NCBI RefSeq assembly: GCF_020410765.1
Contig: NZ_CP084541.1
Coordinates: 3,228,501 to 3,292,500 of the forward strand
Length of the DNA stretch: 64,000 nt
Origin: Streptomyces marincola
Lineage (GTDB): Bacteria > Actinomycetota > Actinomycetes > Streptomycetales > Streptomycetaceae
Direction of reading: 5' to 3'
A program made the position numbers and the translations under genes. Every line of letters begins with the position of its first letter. The first letter of the stretch is position 1. A model generated the notes under the pieces. That model was not told the origin of the DNA and ran no database searches. It was given only the letters and a program-made list of their open reading frames with translations. This document shows, one piece after another, positions 9,441 through 16,173 of the stretch.

Positions 9441-10423
9441 GCCAGTCGTTCGACGAGAGCGTCCTCATCGAGATCGCCTCCTTGATCTGCGGCGACGATT
9501 CACCGCTGCTGTACCGCAAGGGCTACGAGATCGCCGAGTTCCTGCGCCGCGCGAAGTGGGAGGACGTCCCCGACCCCGACGGCACACCGCGGCACCAGTG
9601 GACGCTCGGGCTGCTTCGCGAACACCAGGAGGAGGGCGAGGGCGATACCCTGAGGGCAGTGCTGCGACTCGCCGACCGACGTGAGTATGTCGGCCAGCCA
9701 CGCGAGTACAAGGCCACTGTCGCCCGGCTCGACGAAGTTCTGGCCCTGGAAGGATGGCGAATCGGCTACGCGGAGGGACAGCCGATCCTCGTACCGGTCG
9801 AGGCCGGTGCCAACGAGCCAGTGCGGATGCCCAGGGTCGAACTGCAGGTCTCCGTGTCGCAGGTCATCAGCGACCCGGCGTTGGCAACGGCAGTCCAGAC
9901 CAGGCTCGACGAGGCGCACACGTGTTACGAGCACAGTGCGTACACGGCAGCCGTGATCATGCTGGGCAGCCTCTTGGAAGGGGTTCTCGTGCACGTCGCC
10001 CAGGTGCGCGCAGTTACTCGGACGTTGAGAAAGCGACCGGAGGACATGGGTCTGAAGGAGCTCGTCGATCTCGCACACGACAACGGTTGGATCGAGCACG
10101 ACGCGAAGCTGGCTTCGGAACTCGTGCGACACTACCGCAACCTGGTGCATCCAACGGCAGAACGACGAACCGGACACGGGCCCAACCGCGACACGGTCGA
10201 CATGTGCTGGCCGGTTGTCAACGCAGCTCTCAACGACCTGGCTGCTACTGCGTCGGCTGCACCCGCCCGGCCGGGACCCTCAGCCCCGCCCATCTCCGGC
10301 ACGAATCACCCGACCCCGGCATCCGTCGCCCGACCTCGACGTCCTTCCGGGCCGACCGACGGACGGCCAAGCCGTCCGCGTGCCGAGGCGGGGCCCGCAC
10401 GGACGACGACGAATCCCGGATGA
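9437..10423 (+). CDS. HEPN-like partner protein of the helicase-nuclease
   Basis: This 328-aa protein overlaps the helicase stop by ATGA. Residues 1-110 form a compact alpha/beta module (REYVGQPREY, LEGWRIGYAEG) that I do not recognise by name. Residues about 150-275 are helical and contain RHYRNLVHP near 230-239. An arginine followed by LVHP at the end of a helical bundle is typical of HEPN/DUF4145-like and abortive-infection proteins, where RX4-6H is the RNase site. The last ~55 residues are a Pro/Arg-rich, low-complexity tail, perhaps added by read-out into neighbouring sequence. Tight coupling to a helicase-nuclease suggests a toxin, an adaptor or a second effector of the same system. RNase activity is inferred only. 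Confidence 0.7.
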   Translation: MSQSFDESVLIEIASLICGDDSPLLYRKGYEIAEFLRRAKWEDVPDPDGTPRHQWTLGLLREHQEEGEGDTLRAVLRLADRREYVGQPREYKATVARLDEVLALEGWRIGYAEGQPILVPVEAGANEPVRMPRVELQVSVSQVISDPALATAVQTRLDEAHTCYEHSAYTAAVIMLGSLLEGVLVHVAQVRAVTRTLRKRPEDMGLKELVDLAHDNGWIEHDAKLASELVRHYRNLVHPTAERRTGHGPNRDTVDMCWPVVNAALNDLAATASAAPARPGPSAPPISGTNHPTPASVARPRRPSGPTDGRPSRPRAEAGPARTTTNPG

Positions 10424-10634
10424 CCTGCAGACCCGAAACCGTTCACCTTGCCTGCGCCTCGGCAACCAGAGAATCGGACGGCTGACCAGGTGCGAGGTGG
10501 ACCGGACCGGCCACGAGTCCCAGGCGGCGTGGTCTCAGATCTGGTCTCATTCACCCCCGTCCGGCCGGGTTCGGTCGGCGCCAAGCGGATCGCTCCACCG
10601 CAGGTCAGAACGAGTGTGAACCCCGACGGGCGGC
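10424..10634. other. Gene-free segment left of second att scar
   Basis: No gene is visible. It contains the second copy of the doubled GTCTCA block (about 10530-10555), diverged at a few positions from the copy at about 2600-2635, which ties this scar to the same family of elements. Confidence 0.4.
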
Positions 10635-10657
10635 GTTCGAATCTCGTATCCTCCGCC
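10635..10657 (+). repeat. 3' end of tRNA-Ser gene, att-type fragment, copy 2
   Basis: Twenty-three bases are identical to the T loop, 3' T strand and acceptor strand of copy 1 at 2744-2766. Similarity then continues through the hairpin to about 10713. Only the 3' end of the tRNA is present. Copies 1 and 2 are in the same orientation about 7.9 kb apart and bracket the helicase/HEPN operon. Confidence 0.75.
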
Positions 10658-10675
10658 AGCTCTCACCGGGCTGAC

Positions 10676-10713
10676 CGAAGGCCCCCGCCGCCATCCACGG
10701 CCGGGGGCCTTCG
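10676..10713 (+). terminator. Hairpin terminator behind tRNA-Ser fragment, copy 2
   Basis: Perfect 12-bp stem (CGAAGGCCCCCG with CGGGGGCCTTCG), differing from the hairpin at 2786 by one extra G-C pair. Confidence 0.6.
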
Positions 10714-10735
10714 TCGTGCCGTCTCGGTTTCCGTC

Positions 10736-10856
10736 TCAGTTGCCTGCCTGGTCCGCCAGGAGCGCGCTCCCTACCTGCCCCGCGACCTTCTTCGGCACGG
10801 CCCCGGTCACGTGCATGTACCGCGCCCGCATCCGAGCCGCCCCGCCGGGCTGAGCG
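10736..10856 (-). pseudogene. Tail of a second tyrosine integrase
   Basis: Only about 40 C-terminal codons survive: PGGAARMRARYMHVTG, then a short helix and a stop. RMRARYMH aligns directly with RMRARYLH of the integrase tail at 2830-3255 and carries the active-site Tyr, but the downstream sequences differ, so it is a paralogue and not a duplication of the same copy. Upstream of about 10856 the similarity ends. Position and direction relative to the tRNA-Ser fragment are the same as in copy 1. Confidence 0.7.
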
Positions 10857-10938
10857 CTCGGCCATCCGACTGCTCACCGCCCGGCGCCGCCGGACGCCCC
10901 GGACCCCGATCCGCTCGGCGGCACCGCAGAACCTGGCG

Positions 10939-10967
10939 AGATATACTTGGTCGCATCTTTGATATCT
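10939..10967 (+). promoter_or_regulatory. vapBC promoter with inverted-repeat operator
   Basis: A good -10 hexamer TATACT (10942-10947) lies inside an inverted repeat with arms AGATAT (10939-10944) and ATATCT (10962-10967). A GGAGGTG ribosome site follows before the ATG at 10982. VapB proteins repress their own operon by binding palindromes of this kind. Confidence 0.5.
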
Positions 10968-10981
10968 ACGGAGGTGTACAG

Positions 10982-11197
10982 ATGAGCCGGACCGTGATCG
11001 ACCTCGATGATGAACTCGTGGCAGACGTGGCCAAGGCCCTCGGCACCAGCACGAAGAAGGAAACCGTCAACACCGCCCTGCGTGAGGTACTGGAGAACCG
11101 GCGGAGAGCACTCGCACTCACCCGGCTGCGGGCCGCCGCCGACGAAGGAGCCTTCGACCTGGACCTTTTCGAGGACAAGGCGAACTACCGTCGGTGA
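10982..11197 (+). CDS. vapB: VapB-type antitoxin
   Basis: This 71-aa protein begins MSRTVIDLDDELVADVAKAL, a ribbon-helix-helix DNA-binding N terminus of the VapB (DUF2191-like) type. It continues with a helix rich in Arg/Leu and ends in an acidic toxin-wrapping segment (FDLDLFED). Length and layout are normal for the family. The start ATG has a GGAGG site at good spacing and a palindromic operator upstream. Its stop overlaps the toxin start (GTGA), so the two are translationally coupled. The pair sits just beyond the second att scar, and may be cargo of the same element or an independent arrival. Confidence 0.88.
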   Translation: MSRTVIDLDDELVADVAKALGTSTKKETVNTALREVLENRRRALALTRLRAAADEGAFDLDLFEDKANYRR

Positions 11198-11616
11198 ACG
11201 CCGCCCAGTTCCTGATCGACACCAGCGCCCTCGCCCGGTTCCTGCGCGGCGACGCCGAGCAGCACGGGTGGGACCAGGCTGCCGCAGCCGGGCTGATCGC
11301 CACGTGCCCGATCACCGAGCTTGAGTTCTTCTACAGCGCACGTTCCGCCGAAGACCGCGCACAAGGCATCGAAGACATGCGAATGATCTTCAGCTGGGTT
11401 CCGGTTGACGATCGCGCCTACACGCGCGCCTGGCAGGTACAAGAAGCCCTCACCCGGCGTGGGCAGCATCGCAGTGCGGGGGCCGTCGACCTCGTCGTGG
11501 CGGCGACGGCCGAGCTCCAGGGACTCACACTGCTGCACCGTGACCGGGACTTCGATTGCGTCGCCGCCGTCACCGGGCAGGCACTCCAGTGGTACGGGCC
11601 CGCCCCGGGCAAGTAG
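11194..11616 (+). CDS. vapC: VapC-type PIN-domain toxin ribonuclease
   Basis: This 140-aa PIN-domain protein starts at GTG within the vapB stop. The acidic metal-binding residues are visible: the Asp of FLIDTSAL at the N terminus, a Glu in ITELEF (about residue 48), Asp in AVDLVVAA (about 98) and Asp in HRDRDFD (about 117). VapC toxins cut tRNA or rRNA when VapB is lost. All expected catalytic positions are present, so the toxin looks active. Confidence 0.88.
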   Translation: MNAAQFLIDTSALARFLRGDAEQHGWDQAAAAGLIATCPITELEFFYSARSAEDRAQGIEDMRMIFSWVPVDDRAYTRAWQVQEALTRRGQHRSAGAVDLVVAATAELQGLTLLHRDRDFDCVAAVTGQALQWYGPAPGK

Positions 11617-12193
11617 GAGGCACGTGGTCGCCGTTCTGGTCGCGTTCACCGGTGTGCCGAGGTGTTCAGAAGCACTCATGCTGGTGGCTACGCCGCAGGT
11701 CAGAACGGTGCGGGGCGGGATGGCGCCGGTGCTGGCGAACGTCGGACGCGAGTAACGTCTCGGTGCGCGGATCCTCGCGGGTTGCGGCCTGTTCGGTGAT
11801 CAGCGTGGCGAACCCCCGGGCCGTCACGCGGTGCGCGAGTCGTAGTGCCTTCGTCTCCCGTCCGGTCCAGCGAGCCATTTCCGTGGCAGCGCCCCTGGAC
11901 AGGGTCGCCCGGCAGGCTCATGTACGCGTCGCGCAGCGACGCCGGCACGGGGTGCTCGGTCGGCAGCGCGGTGTCGTCGATGGCCGAGATCGCCCGGACG
12001 CCGATGCTGGTGTTGGTGGCGAACGCGGCCCGCATGCCGTGTGCTTCGGAAAAGGGCCTGGCAGCGTCAGGCGGTCGGGGCGTTCGGCGTTCCGTGCCCC
12101 GTTGGGTGCGAGCGCTCATCGGACGTGGCCGTGGCCGACGGCGCGCCGTCGAGGCGGGTGTGGACGGCGGCTGGCGGGCGCATACTGGCCGCA
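11617..12193. other. Decayed intergenic region behind vapC
   Basis: There is no intact gene in about 580 bases. The minus strand carries gene-like fragments in two frames: a segment reading FATNTSIGVRAISAIDD around 11950-12050, which I do not recognise, and an HTH-like N terminus at 11666-11878 listed separately. The change of frame between them suggests a frameshifted or fused remnant. A 14-base stretch CGCAGGTCAGAACG near 11694 also occurs near 10600. Confidence 0.35.
11666..11878 (-). pseudogene. Fragment of XRE-type helix-turn-helix regulator
   Basis: A 70-codon frame begins MARWTGRETKALRLAHRVTA. This closely resembles the start of a common Streptomyces family of XRE regulators (W-TGREA-ALR-A-R). 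The helix-turn-helix that should follow is degraded: the recognition helix and the usual VSKWE-like segment are not visible, and the rest is out of character. It is probably a dead copy. Confidence 0.4.
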
Positions 12194-12415
12194 ATGACGA
12201 AGTCAGCCGCGCCCAAGCGCCACTTGCCCACCAGTCCCTTCAAGGCCCCGGTCACGCCGCCGCCCAAGCAGTTCGCCGTGGACGACCAGGTCACCCACGA
12301 CATGTACGGCCTGGGCCGGGTGATCGACATCGAGGAAGGAGTCGCCGTTCTTGTCGATTTCGGCCCGGTGCGGGAGAGGATTCCGAGTCCTTACACCAAG
12401 ATGAGCAAGCTGTAG
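12194..12415 (+). CDS. Small CarD/KOW-like beta-barrel protein of unknown role
   Basis: This 73-aa protein has a Lys/Pro-rich first 25 residues, then FAVDDQVTHDMYGLGRVIDIEEGVAV-type sequence. That pattern (V-H-x-x-YGLGRV-x-x-IE) resembles the RNA-polymerase-interacting domain of CarD/TRCF or an SH3-like barrel. It is widespread in Streptomyces as a hypothetical protein. A CATACT hexamer ends about 10 bases before the ATG and no good Shine-Dalgarno is seen, so the transcript may be leaderless. A convergent serine hydrolase follows, with a shared terminator. Confidence 0.7.
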   Translation: MTKSAAPKRHLPTSPFKAPVTPPPKQFAVDDQVTHDMYGLGRVIDIEEGVAVLVDFGPVRERIPSPYTKMSKL

Positions 12416-12486
12416 GACCGTGTGCCGGCCGGGGCGCCGTCGTCGGCCGCACGCATGTGCGGGCGGCGGTCTCCGGCCGAATGCGC

Positions 12487-12515
12487 CGAGCCCCGCGCCG
12501 AGGGCGCGGGGCTCG
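12487..12515. terminator. Bidirectional terminator between convergent genes
   Basis: Perfect 13-bp stem CGAGCCCCGCGCC / GGCGCGGGGCTCG with a 3-nt loop, 72 bases after the CarD-like gene and 13 bases after the stop of the convergent serine hydrolase. Confidence 0.75.
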
Positions 12516-12527
12516 GTGGGGGCCGGG

Positions 12528-13652
12528 TCAGCGGGGTTCGGTGCAGAGGGCGGCGTCCGCCGCCGCGTGGAGGCGGTCGCGGGTCTCGCCCGGCATGGCC
12601 ATGCTCGTGGTGTACACGGTGACCGTGCCGCCGTCGGGTCCCGGCACGTGGCCGCCGGCCACCGAGTCGCCCGGCAGGTCGCCGCCGTGGCCCCAGTAGA
12701 CGCCGCCGCAGCTGAGCGGGAAGCTGGCGACGCCGTAGCCGTAGCGGCTGCCGGCCGGGTGCATGCCGTCGCCGCCGATGGCGGTGGTGTCGTGGGTCAT
12801 CAGCCACACCGCCCAGCGGGGCAGCAGCTGACCGTCGAACAGCGCGCGCCAGAAGGTGTTGAGGTCCTCGGGGGTGGAGACGAGCCCGCCCGAGGCGCCG
12901 AACAGGTGGCCGGGCAGTTCGGTCAGGTCCGTCGGGCCGGCCTCGGGGTCGGCCGGGTGGACGCCGTAGTTGTGGGCGTGCGGGCCGCGCAGGCCGAGTT
13001 CGCCGCGCTCGGGCCAGTACGTGGCGTCCATGTGCAGCGGGCGCAGGATGGTGTCCTCGATGTAGGTGCGGAAGTCCTCACCCGTCACGCGCTCGATGAT
13101 CATGCCGAGGACGAGGTAGTTGGTGTTGGAGTAGCCCCACTGGGCCCCGGGCTCGAAGGCGGGCTCCTGCGCGAGGGCCAGCGCCAGCAGGTCCTCGGGG
13201 GTCTGGTCCTGGTCGGACCAGTCCATGTGGGCGACGTGCTCGGGCAGGCCGCTGGTCTGGTTGAGCAACTGCCGCACGGTCACCCGGCTGTCGGCGAGCT
13301 GCGGCACGTAGCGGCCGGCGCGGTCGGTGAGCCCGAGCTGCCGCTCGGTCACCAGCCGCATCACCGCGACGGCGGTGAACGACTTGGTGTTGCTCGCCAC
13401 CCGGACGCTCCCGTCGGCCCCGACCATCGGCCGCCCGCTGCCGGTCTCCGCCGTGCCCGCGGTCCACGTCCGCGACTCGGTGTGGGCGAGCACCCCGGGC
13501 ACGCCGTTCTCCGCCACCAGCCGGTCGAGCTGCCGCTGCACGGGGTCGGTGCCGCCGCCCGGCTGCCCGCCTCCGGCGGCCGCGACGGGAGCGGACACCG
13601 CCAGCAGGGCGGCGGCGACGGGAGCAACAGCGGTGATGCGGCGGCGGTTCAC
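12528..13652 (-). CDS. Secreted serine hydrolase, class C beta-lactamase / D-Ala-D-Ala carboxypeptidase type
   Basis: This 374-aa protein starts at GTG, with AGGAGG 5 bases upstream. Residues 1-26 are a Sec signal peptide ending AAA. The three penicillin-recognising motifs are present: SNTK at 87-90 (nucleophilic Ser87 and Lys90), Y-S-N at 174-176, and HGG at 322-324 in place of KTG. This matches the Streptomyces R61 DD-peptidase/EstB/class C family, which cleaves cell-wall peptide termini, beta-lactams or esters. Which substrate applies cannot be told from sequence. It is monocistronic, on the minus strand. Confidence 0.88.
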   Translation of the reverse strand: MNRRRITAVAPVAAALLAVSAPVAAAGGGQPGGGTDPVQRQLDRLVAENGVPGVLAHTESRTWTAGTAETGSGRPMVGADGSVRVASNTKSFTAVAVMRLVTERQLGLTDRAGRYVPQLADSRVTVRQLLNQTSGLPEHVAHMDWSDQDQTPEDLLALALAQEPAFEPGAQWGYSNTNYLVLGMIIERVTGEDFRTYIEDTILRPLHMDATYWPERGELGLRGPHAHNYGVHPADPEAGPTDLTELPGHLFGASGGLVSTPEDLNTFWRALFDGQLLPRWAVWLMTHDTTAIGGDGMHPAGSRYGYGVASFPLSCGGVYWGHGGDLPGDSVAGGHVPGPDGGTVTVYTTSMAMPGETRDRLHAAADAALCTEPR

Positions 13653-13803
13653 GATGGCCTCCTGGTGCGTCCGAACAAGTGCTTAAAGCTTCTCGTTCGG
13701 CCGACCGCGGGACATTGGCCCGCGACACCCGGATCACCGTGTACTTATCTGCACCCCCTCCGGTGCGCATGGCCACCCGCCGCGCCGCGGCGAGCGGCGC
13801 GGG

Positions 13804-14208
13804 TCAGGCGCGCCGGTGGCCGGTGGCGTCCTCGCGCGCGGCGTTCTTCTCCTTGACGCGCGCCGCCTCCTTGCGCACCTCCGCCTGGGTGGCGCGTTCC
13901 CGCAGCAGCCATGCGGGCTGCTCGCGCTTGAGCGCCTCGATCTCCTCCGTGGTGAGGGCGTCGGTGACGCCCGCGCGGGCGAGCCCCGCGATGGAGACGC
14001 CGAGCTTGGCCGCCACCACCGGCCTGGGGTGGGGGCCGTCGCGGCGCAGCTCGACGAGCCACTGCGGCGGGTCGGTCTGCAACGCGTTCAGCTCGCCGCG
14101 CGAGACGACGCCCTCCTGGAACTCCGCGGGGGTGGCCTGGAGGTACACCCCCAGTTTCTTCGCCGCGGTGGCGGGCTTCATGGTCTGGGTCGTCGGTCGC
14201 GGGCTCAT
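13804..14208 (-). CDS. DUF5997 family protein
   Basis: This 134-aa basic, helical protein has the family signature KPATAAKKLGVYLQATPAEFQ close to the N terminus. It has a middle part with AAKLGVSIAGLARAGVT and a charged, Lys/Glu/Arg-rich C terminus. The function is unknown. It is divergent from the LysR-like gene at 14268, 59 bases away, a pairing that recurs in streptomycetes. A role together with that protein is likely. Confidence 0.85.
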   Translation of the reverse strand: MSPRPTTQTMKPATAAKKLGVYLQATPAEFQEGVVSRGELNALQTDPPQWLVELRRDGPHPRPVVAAKLGVSIAGLARAGVTDALTTEEIEALKREQPAWLLRERATQAEVRKEAARVKEKNAAREDATGHRRA

Positions 14209-14267
14209 ACCGCCAAGGGTAACGAGCGCGTGCGGTGGCCTCGACCGCGAGCGGATAGCCTGGCGCG

Positions 14268-15032
14268 ATGACCGGCTCGGATGCGCCCTCCTCGTTCCGC
14301 CTCGCGTACGTTCCCGGCGTGACGCCGGGCAAATGGGTCCGGATCTGGAACGAACGGCTGCCCGACCTGCCGTTGCACCTCCGCACCGTGCCCTCGGCCG
14401 AGGCGGCCGACCTGCTGCGGCGGGGGGAGGCCGACGCGGGGTTCCTCCGGCTGCCGGCCGACCGGGCGGAGCTGAGCGTCATCCCCCTCTACACCGAGAC
14501 GACGGTGGTCGTGGTGCCGAAGGACCACGCGGTGGCGGCGGTCGACGAGGTGGCGCCCGAGGACCTGGCCGACGAGATCGTGCTGCATCCGCTGGACGAC
14601 GTGCTGCCGTGGGAACGGCCGCCCGGCCGCCCGGCGCGCGAGCGTCCCGCGACGACGGCTGACGCGGTGGAGCTGGTGGCCGCGGGGGTGGGGCTGCTCG
14701 TCGTCCCCCAGTCGCTGGCCCGCCTGCACCACCGCCGCGACCTGACCTACCGGCCGATGCCAGGCGCCGCCGAGTCGCGCGTCGGGCTGGCGTGGCCGGA
14801 GGAGAGGACCACCGACCAGGTGGAGGACTTCATCGGGATCGTGCGCGGGCGCACGGTCAACAGCTCGCGCGGCCGGCCGACCCCGCCGCAGCCGAAGGCG
14901 AAGCCCAAGCCCAAGCCCAAGCGCGCGGACTCCGGCGGGGCGGGGCGGGCGGGAACGGCCGGCCGGAACGCGCGGCGCGGCGGCGGCCCCAAGGGCGACC
15001 GGCGCGGGAAGCCGCGCCGCCGGTCCCGCTGA
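14268..15032 (+). CDS. LysR-type substrate-binding domain protein without DNA-binding domain
   Basis: This 254-aa protein begins directly with a type 2 periplasmic-binding fold like the effector domain of LysR regulators (RLAYVPGVTPGKWVRIW at residues 11-27; ADAGFLRLP; VAAGVGLLVVPQSLA at about 143-157). No helix-turn-helix precedes it and no signal peptide is present, so it is a free-standing cytoplasmic sensor domain. From about residue 204 it carries a strongly basic tail with KPKPKPK repeats and Arg/Gly runs, which could bind nucleic acid. It pairs divergently with the DUF5997 gene. Confidence 0.8.
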   Translation: MTGSDAPSSFRLAYVPGVTPGKWVRIWNERLPDLPLHLRTVPSAEAADLLRRGEADAGFLRLPADRAELSVIPLYTETTVVVVPKDHAVAAVDEVAPEDLADEIVLHPLDDVLPWERPPGRPARERPATTADAVELVAAGVGLLVVPQSLARLHHRRDLTYRPMPGAAESRVGLAWPEERTTDQVEDFIGIVRGRTVNSSRGRPTPPQPKAKPKPKPKRADSGGAGRAGTAGRNARRGGGPKGDRRGKPRRRSR

Positions 15033-15429
15033 GGCGGCCTCCGGGCCCCCGTGCACCATCCGGAACGACTCCGATAATTTTCATGTGACCGGGCCGAAAA
15101 TCCGGAACGTGCGGCGGCGCTGCCCCGGCCGTGCGCACCTCTGATCGGCCTCAAAGGCGACTGAACAGTCACTATCCCTTTTCGATGCTGGGCGCCGAAC
15201 GCCGGAGCGTTCCGGGAATCTTGCGGAAGTCGTTGACAGCTCCGCCGGGCCGGAGCACTGTCATGGCAACGACAGCGGCAGCCCTCGCCGGCCCCGGTCA
15301 CGAGCCGCACGACGACCGGTGGCGCGCCGGGCGGCCCCCCGCGAACGCCCTGGCCCCGCCCCGGACTTCGAAGGCCCGCCGGTCGTACCACGCTGCCCGG
15401 CCGCCCGCCGGCCCTCACGAGGAGGAAGC
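15033..15429. other. Long leader/promoter region of the xylanase gene
   Basis: No gene is visible in about 400 bases. It holds a palindrome at 15202-15215, a TTGACA at 15233-15238 and a 160-base leader before the GGAGGAAGC ribosome site. Confidence 0.45.
15202..15215 (+). promoter_or_regulatory. LacI-type operator candidate upstream of xylanase
   Basis: CCGGA-GCGT-TCCGG is an inverted repeat with 5-base arms. Its core GGAGCGTTCC is one base from GGAGCGCTCC, the core of CebR-type operators that control polysaccharide degradation in Streptomyces. It lies 17 bases before a TTGACA -35 box (15233-15238); a weak -10 (CACTGT) follows after 17 bases. Confidence 0.45.
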
Positions 15430-16113
15430 ATGGACAACGCCAACCACATCCCCGCACGCCCCATCAGCCGCAGGAGCCTCATCGGCGGGGCCGGCCTCGC
15501 GCTGACCGCGTCGGCCCTGGTGGTGCCGGGCGTCGCCAACGCGCAGACGATCACCAACAACCAGACCGGCACGCACAGCGGCTACTACTACTCGTTCTGG
15601 ACCGACGCCAACGGAACGGTCTCGATGACGCTGGGCTCCGGCGGCAACTACAGCACGACCTGGAGCAACACCGGCAACTTCGTGGCCGGCAAGGGCTGGA
15701 GCAACGGCTCCCGCAGGAACGTCAACTTCTCCGGGAACTTCCAGCCCTCGGGCAACGGCTACCTGTGCCTCTACGGCTGGACGTCGAACCCGCTCGTCGA
15801 GTACTACATCGTCGAGAACTGGGGCGACTACCGGCCCACGGGCGAGCACCGGGGCACCGTCCACAGCGACGGCGGCACGTACGACATCTACCGGACGATG
15901 CGCTACAACGCGCCGTCGGTCGAGGGCACCAAGACCTTCCCGCAGTACTGGAGCGTCCGGCAGGCCAAGCGGATGAACGGCGTCGTCTCCACGGGCAACC
16001 ACTTCGACGCGTGGTCGAGGGCAGGCATGGGTCTCGGCCAGTTCCGCTACTACATGATCATGGCGACCGAGGGCTACCGGAGCAGCGGCAGGTCGAACAT
16101 CTGGGTGAGCTGA
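15430..16113 (+). CDS. Secreted endo-1,4-beta-xylanase, glycoside hydrolase family 11
   Basis: This 227-aa protein has a twin-arginine signal (SRRSLIGGAGLA from residue 13, cleavage expected after ANA at 38). A single GH11 jelly roll follows with no carbohydrate-binding module. The two catalytic glutamates are visible: E124 in PLVEYYIVENWG (nucleophile) and E214 in MATEGYRSSG (acid/base). The product hydrolyses xylan backbone outside the cell after export in folded form. The ATG is preceded by GGAGGAAGC. It stands alone, with its own operator-like palindrome upstream and a hairpin downstream. Confidence 0.95.
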   Translation: MDNANHIPARPISRRSLIGGAGLALTASALVVPGVANAQTITNNQTGTHSGYYYSFWTDANGTVSMTLGSGGNYSTTWSNTGNFVAGKGWSNGSRRNVNFSGNFQPSGNGYLCLYGWTSNPLVEYYIVENWGDYRPTGEHRGTVHSDGGTYDIYRTMRYNAPSVEGTKTFPQYWSVRQAKRMNGVVSTGNHFDAWSRAGMGLGQFRYYMIMATEGYRSSGRSNIWVS

Positions 16114-16135
16114 ACGCCGCCTTCGCGGGCGAGCG

Positions 16136-16168
16136 CGGCCGGGTGGGGGCGCACCCCCCGCCCGGCCG
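16136..16168. terminator. Hairpin between xylanase and Mrr-TerD genes
   Basis: CGGCCGGG and CCCGGCCG pair around a G-rich/C-rich extension, between two convergent stop codons 61 bases apart. Confidence 0.5.
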
Positions 16169-16173
16169 AGGCG

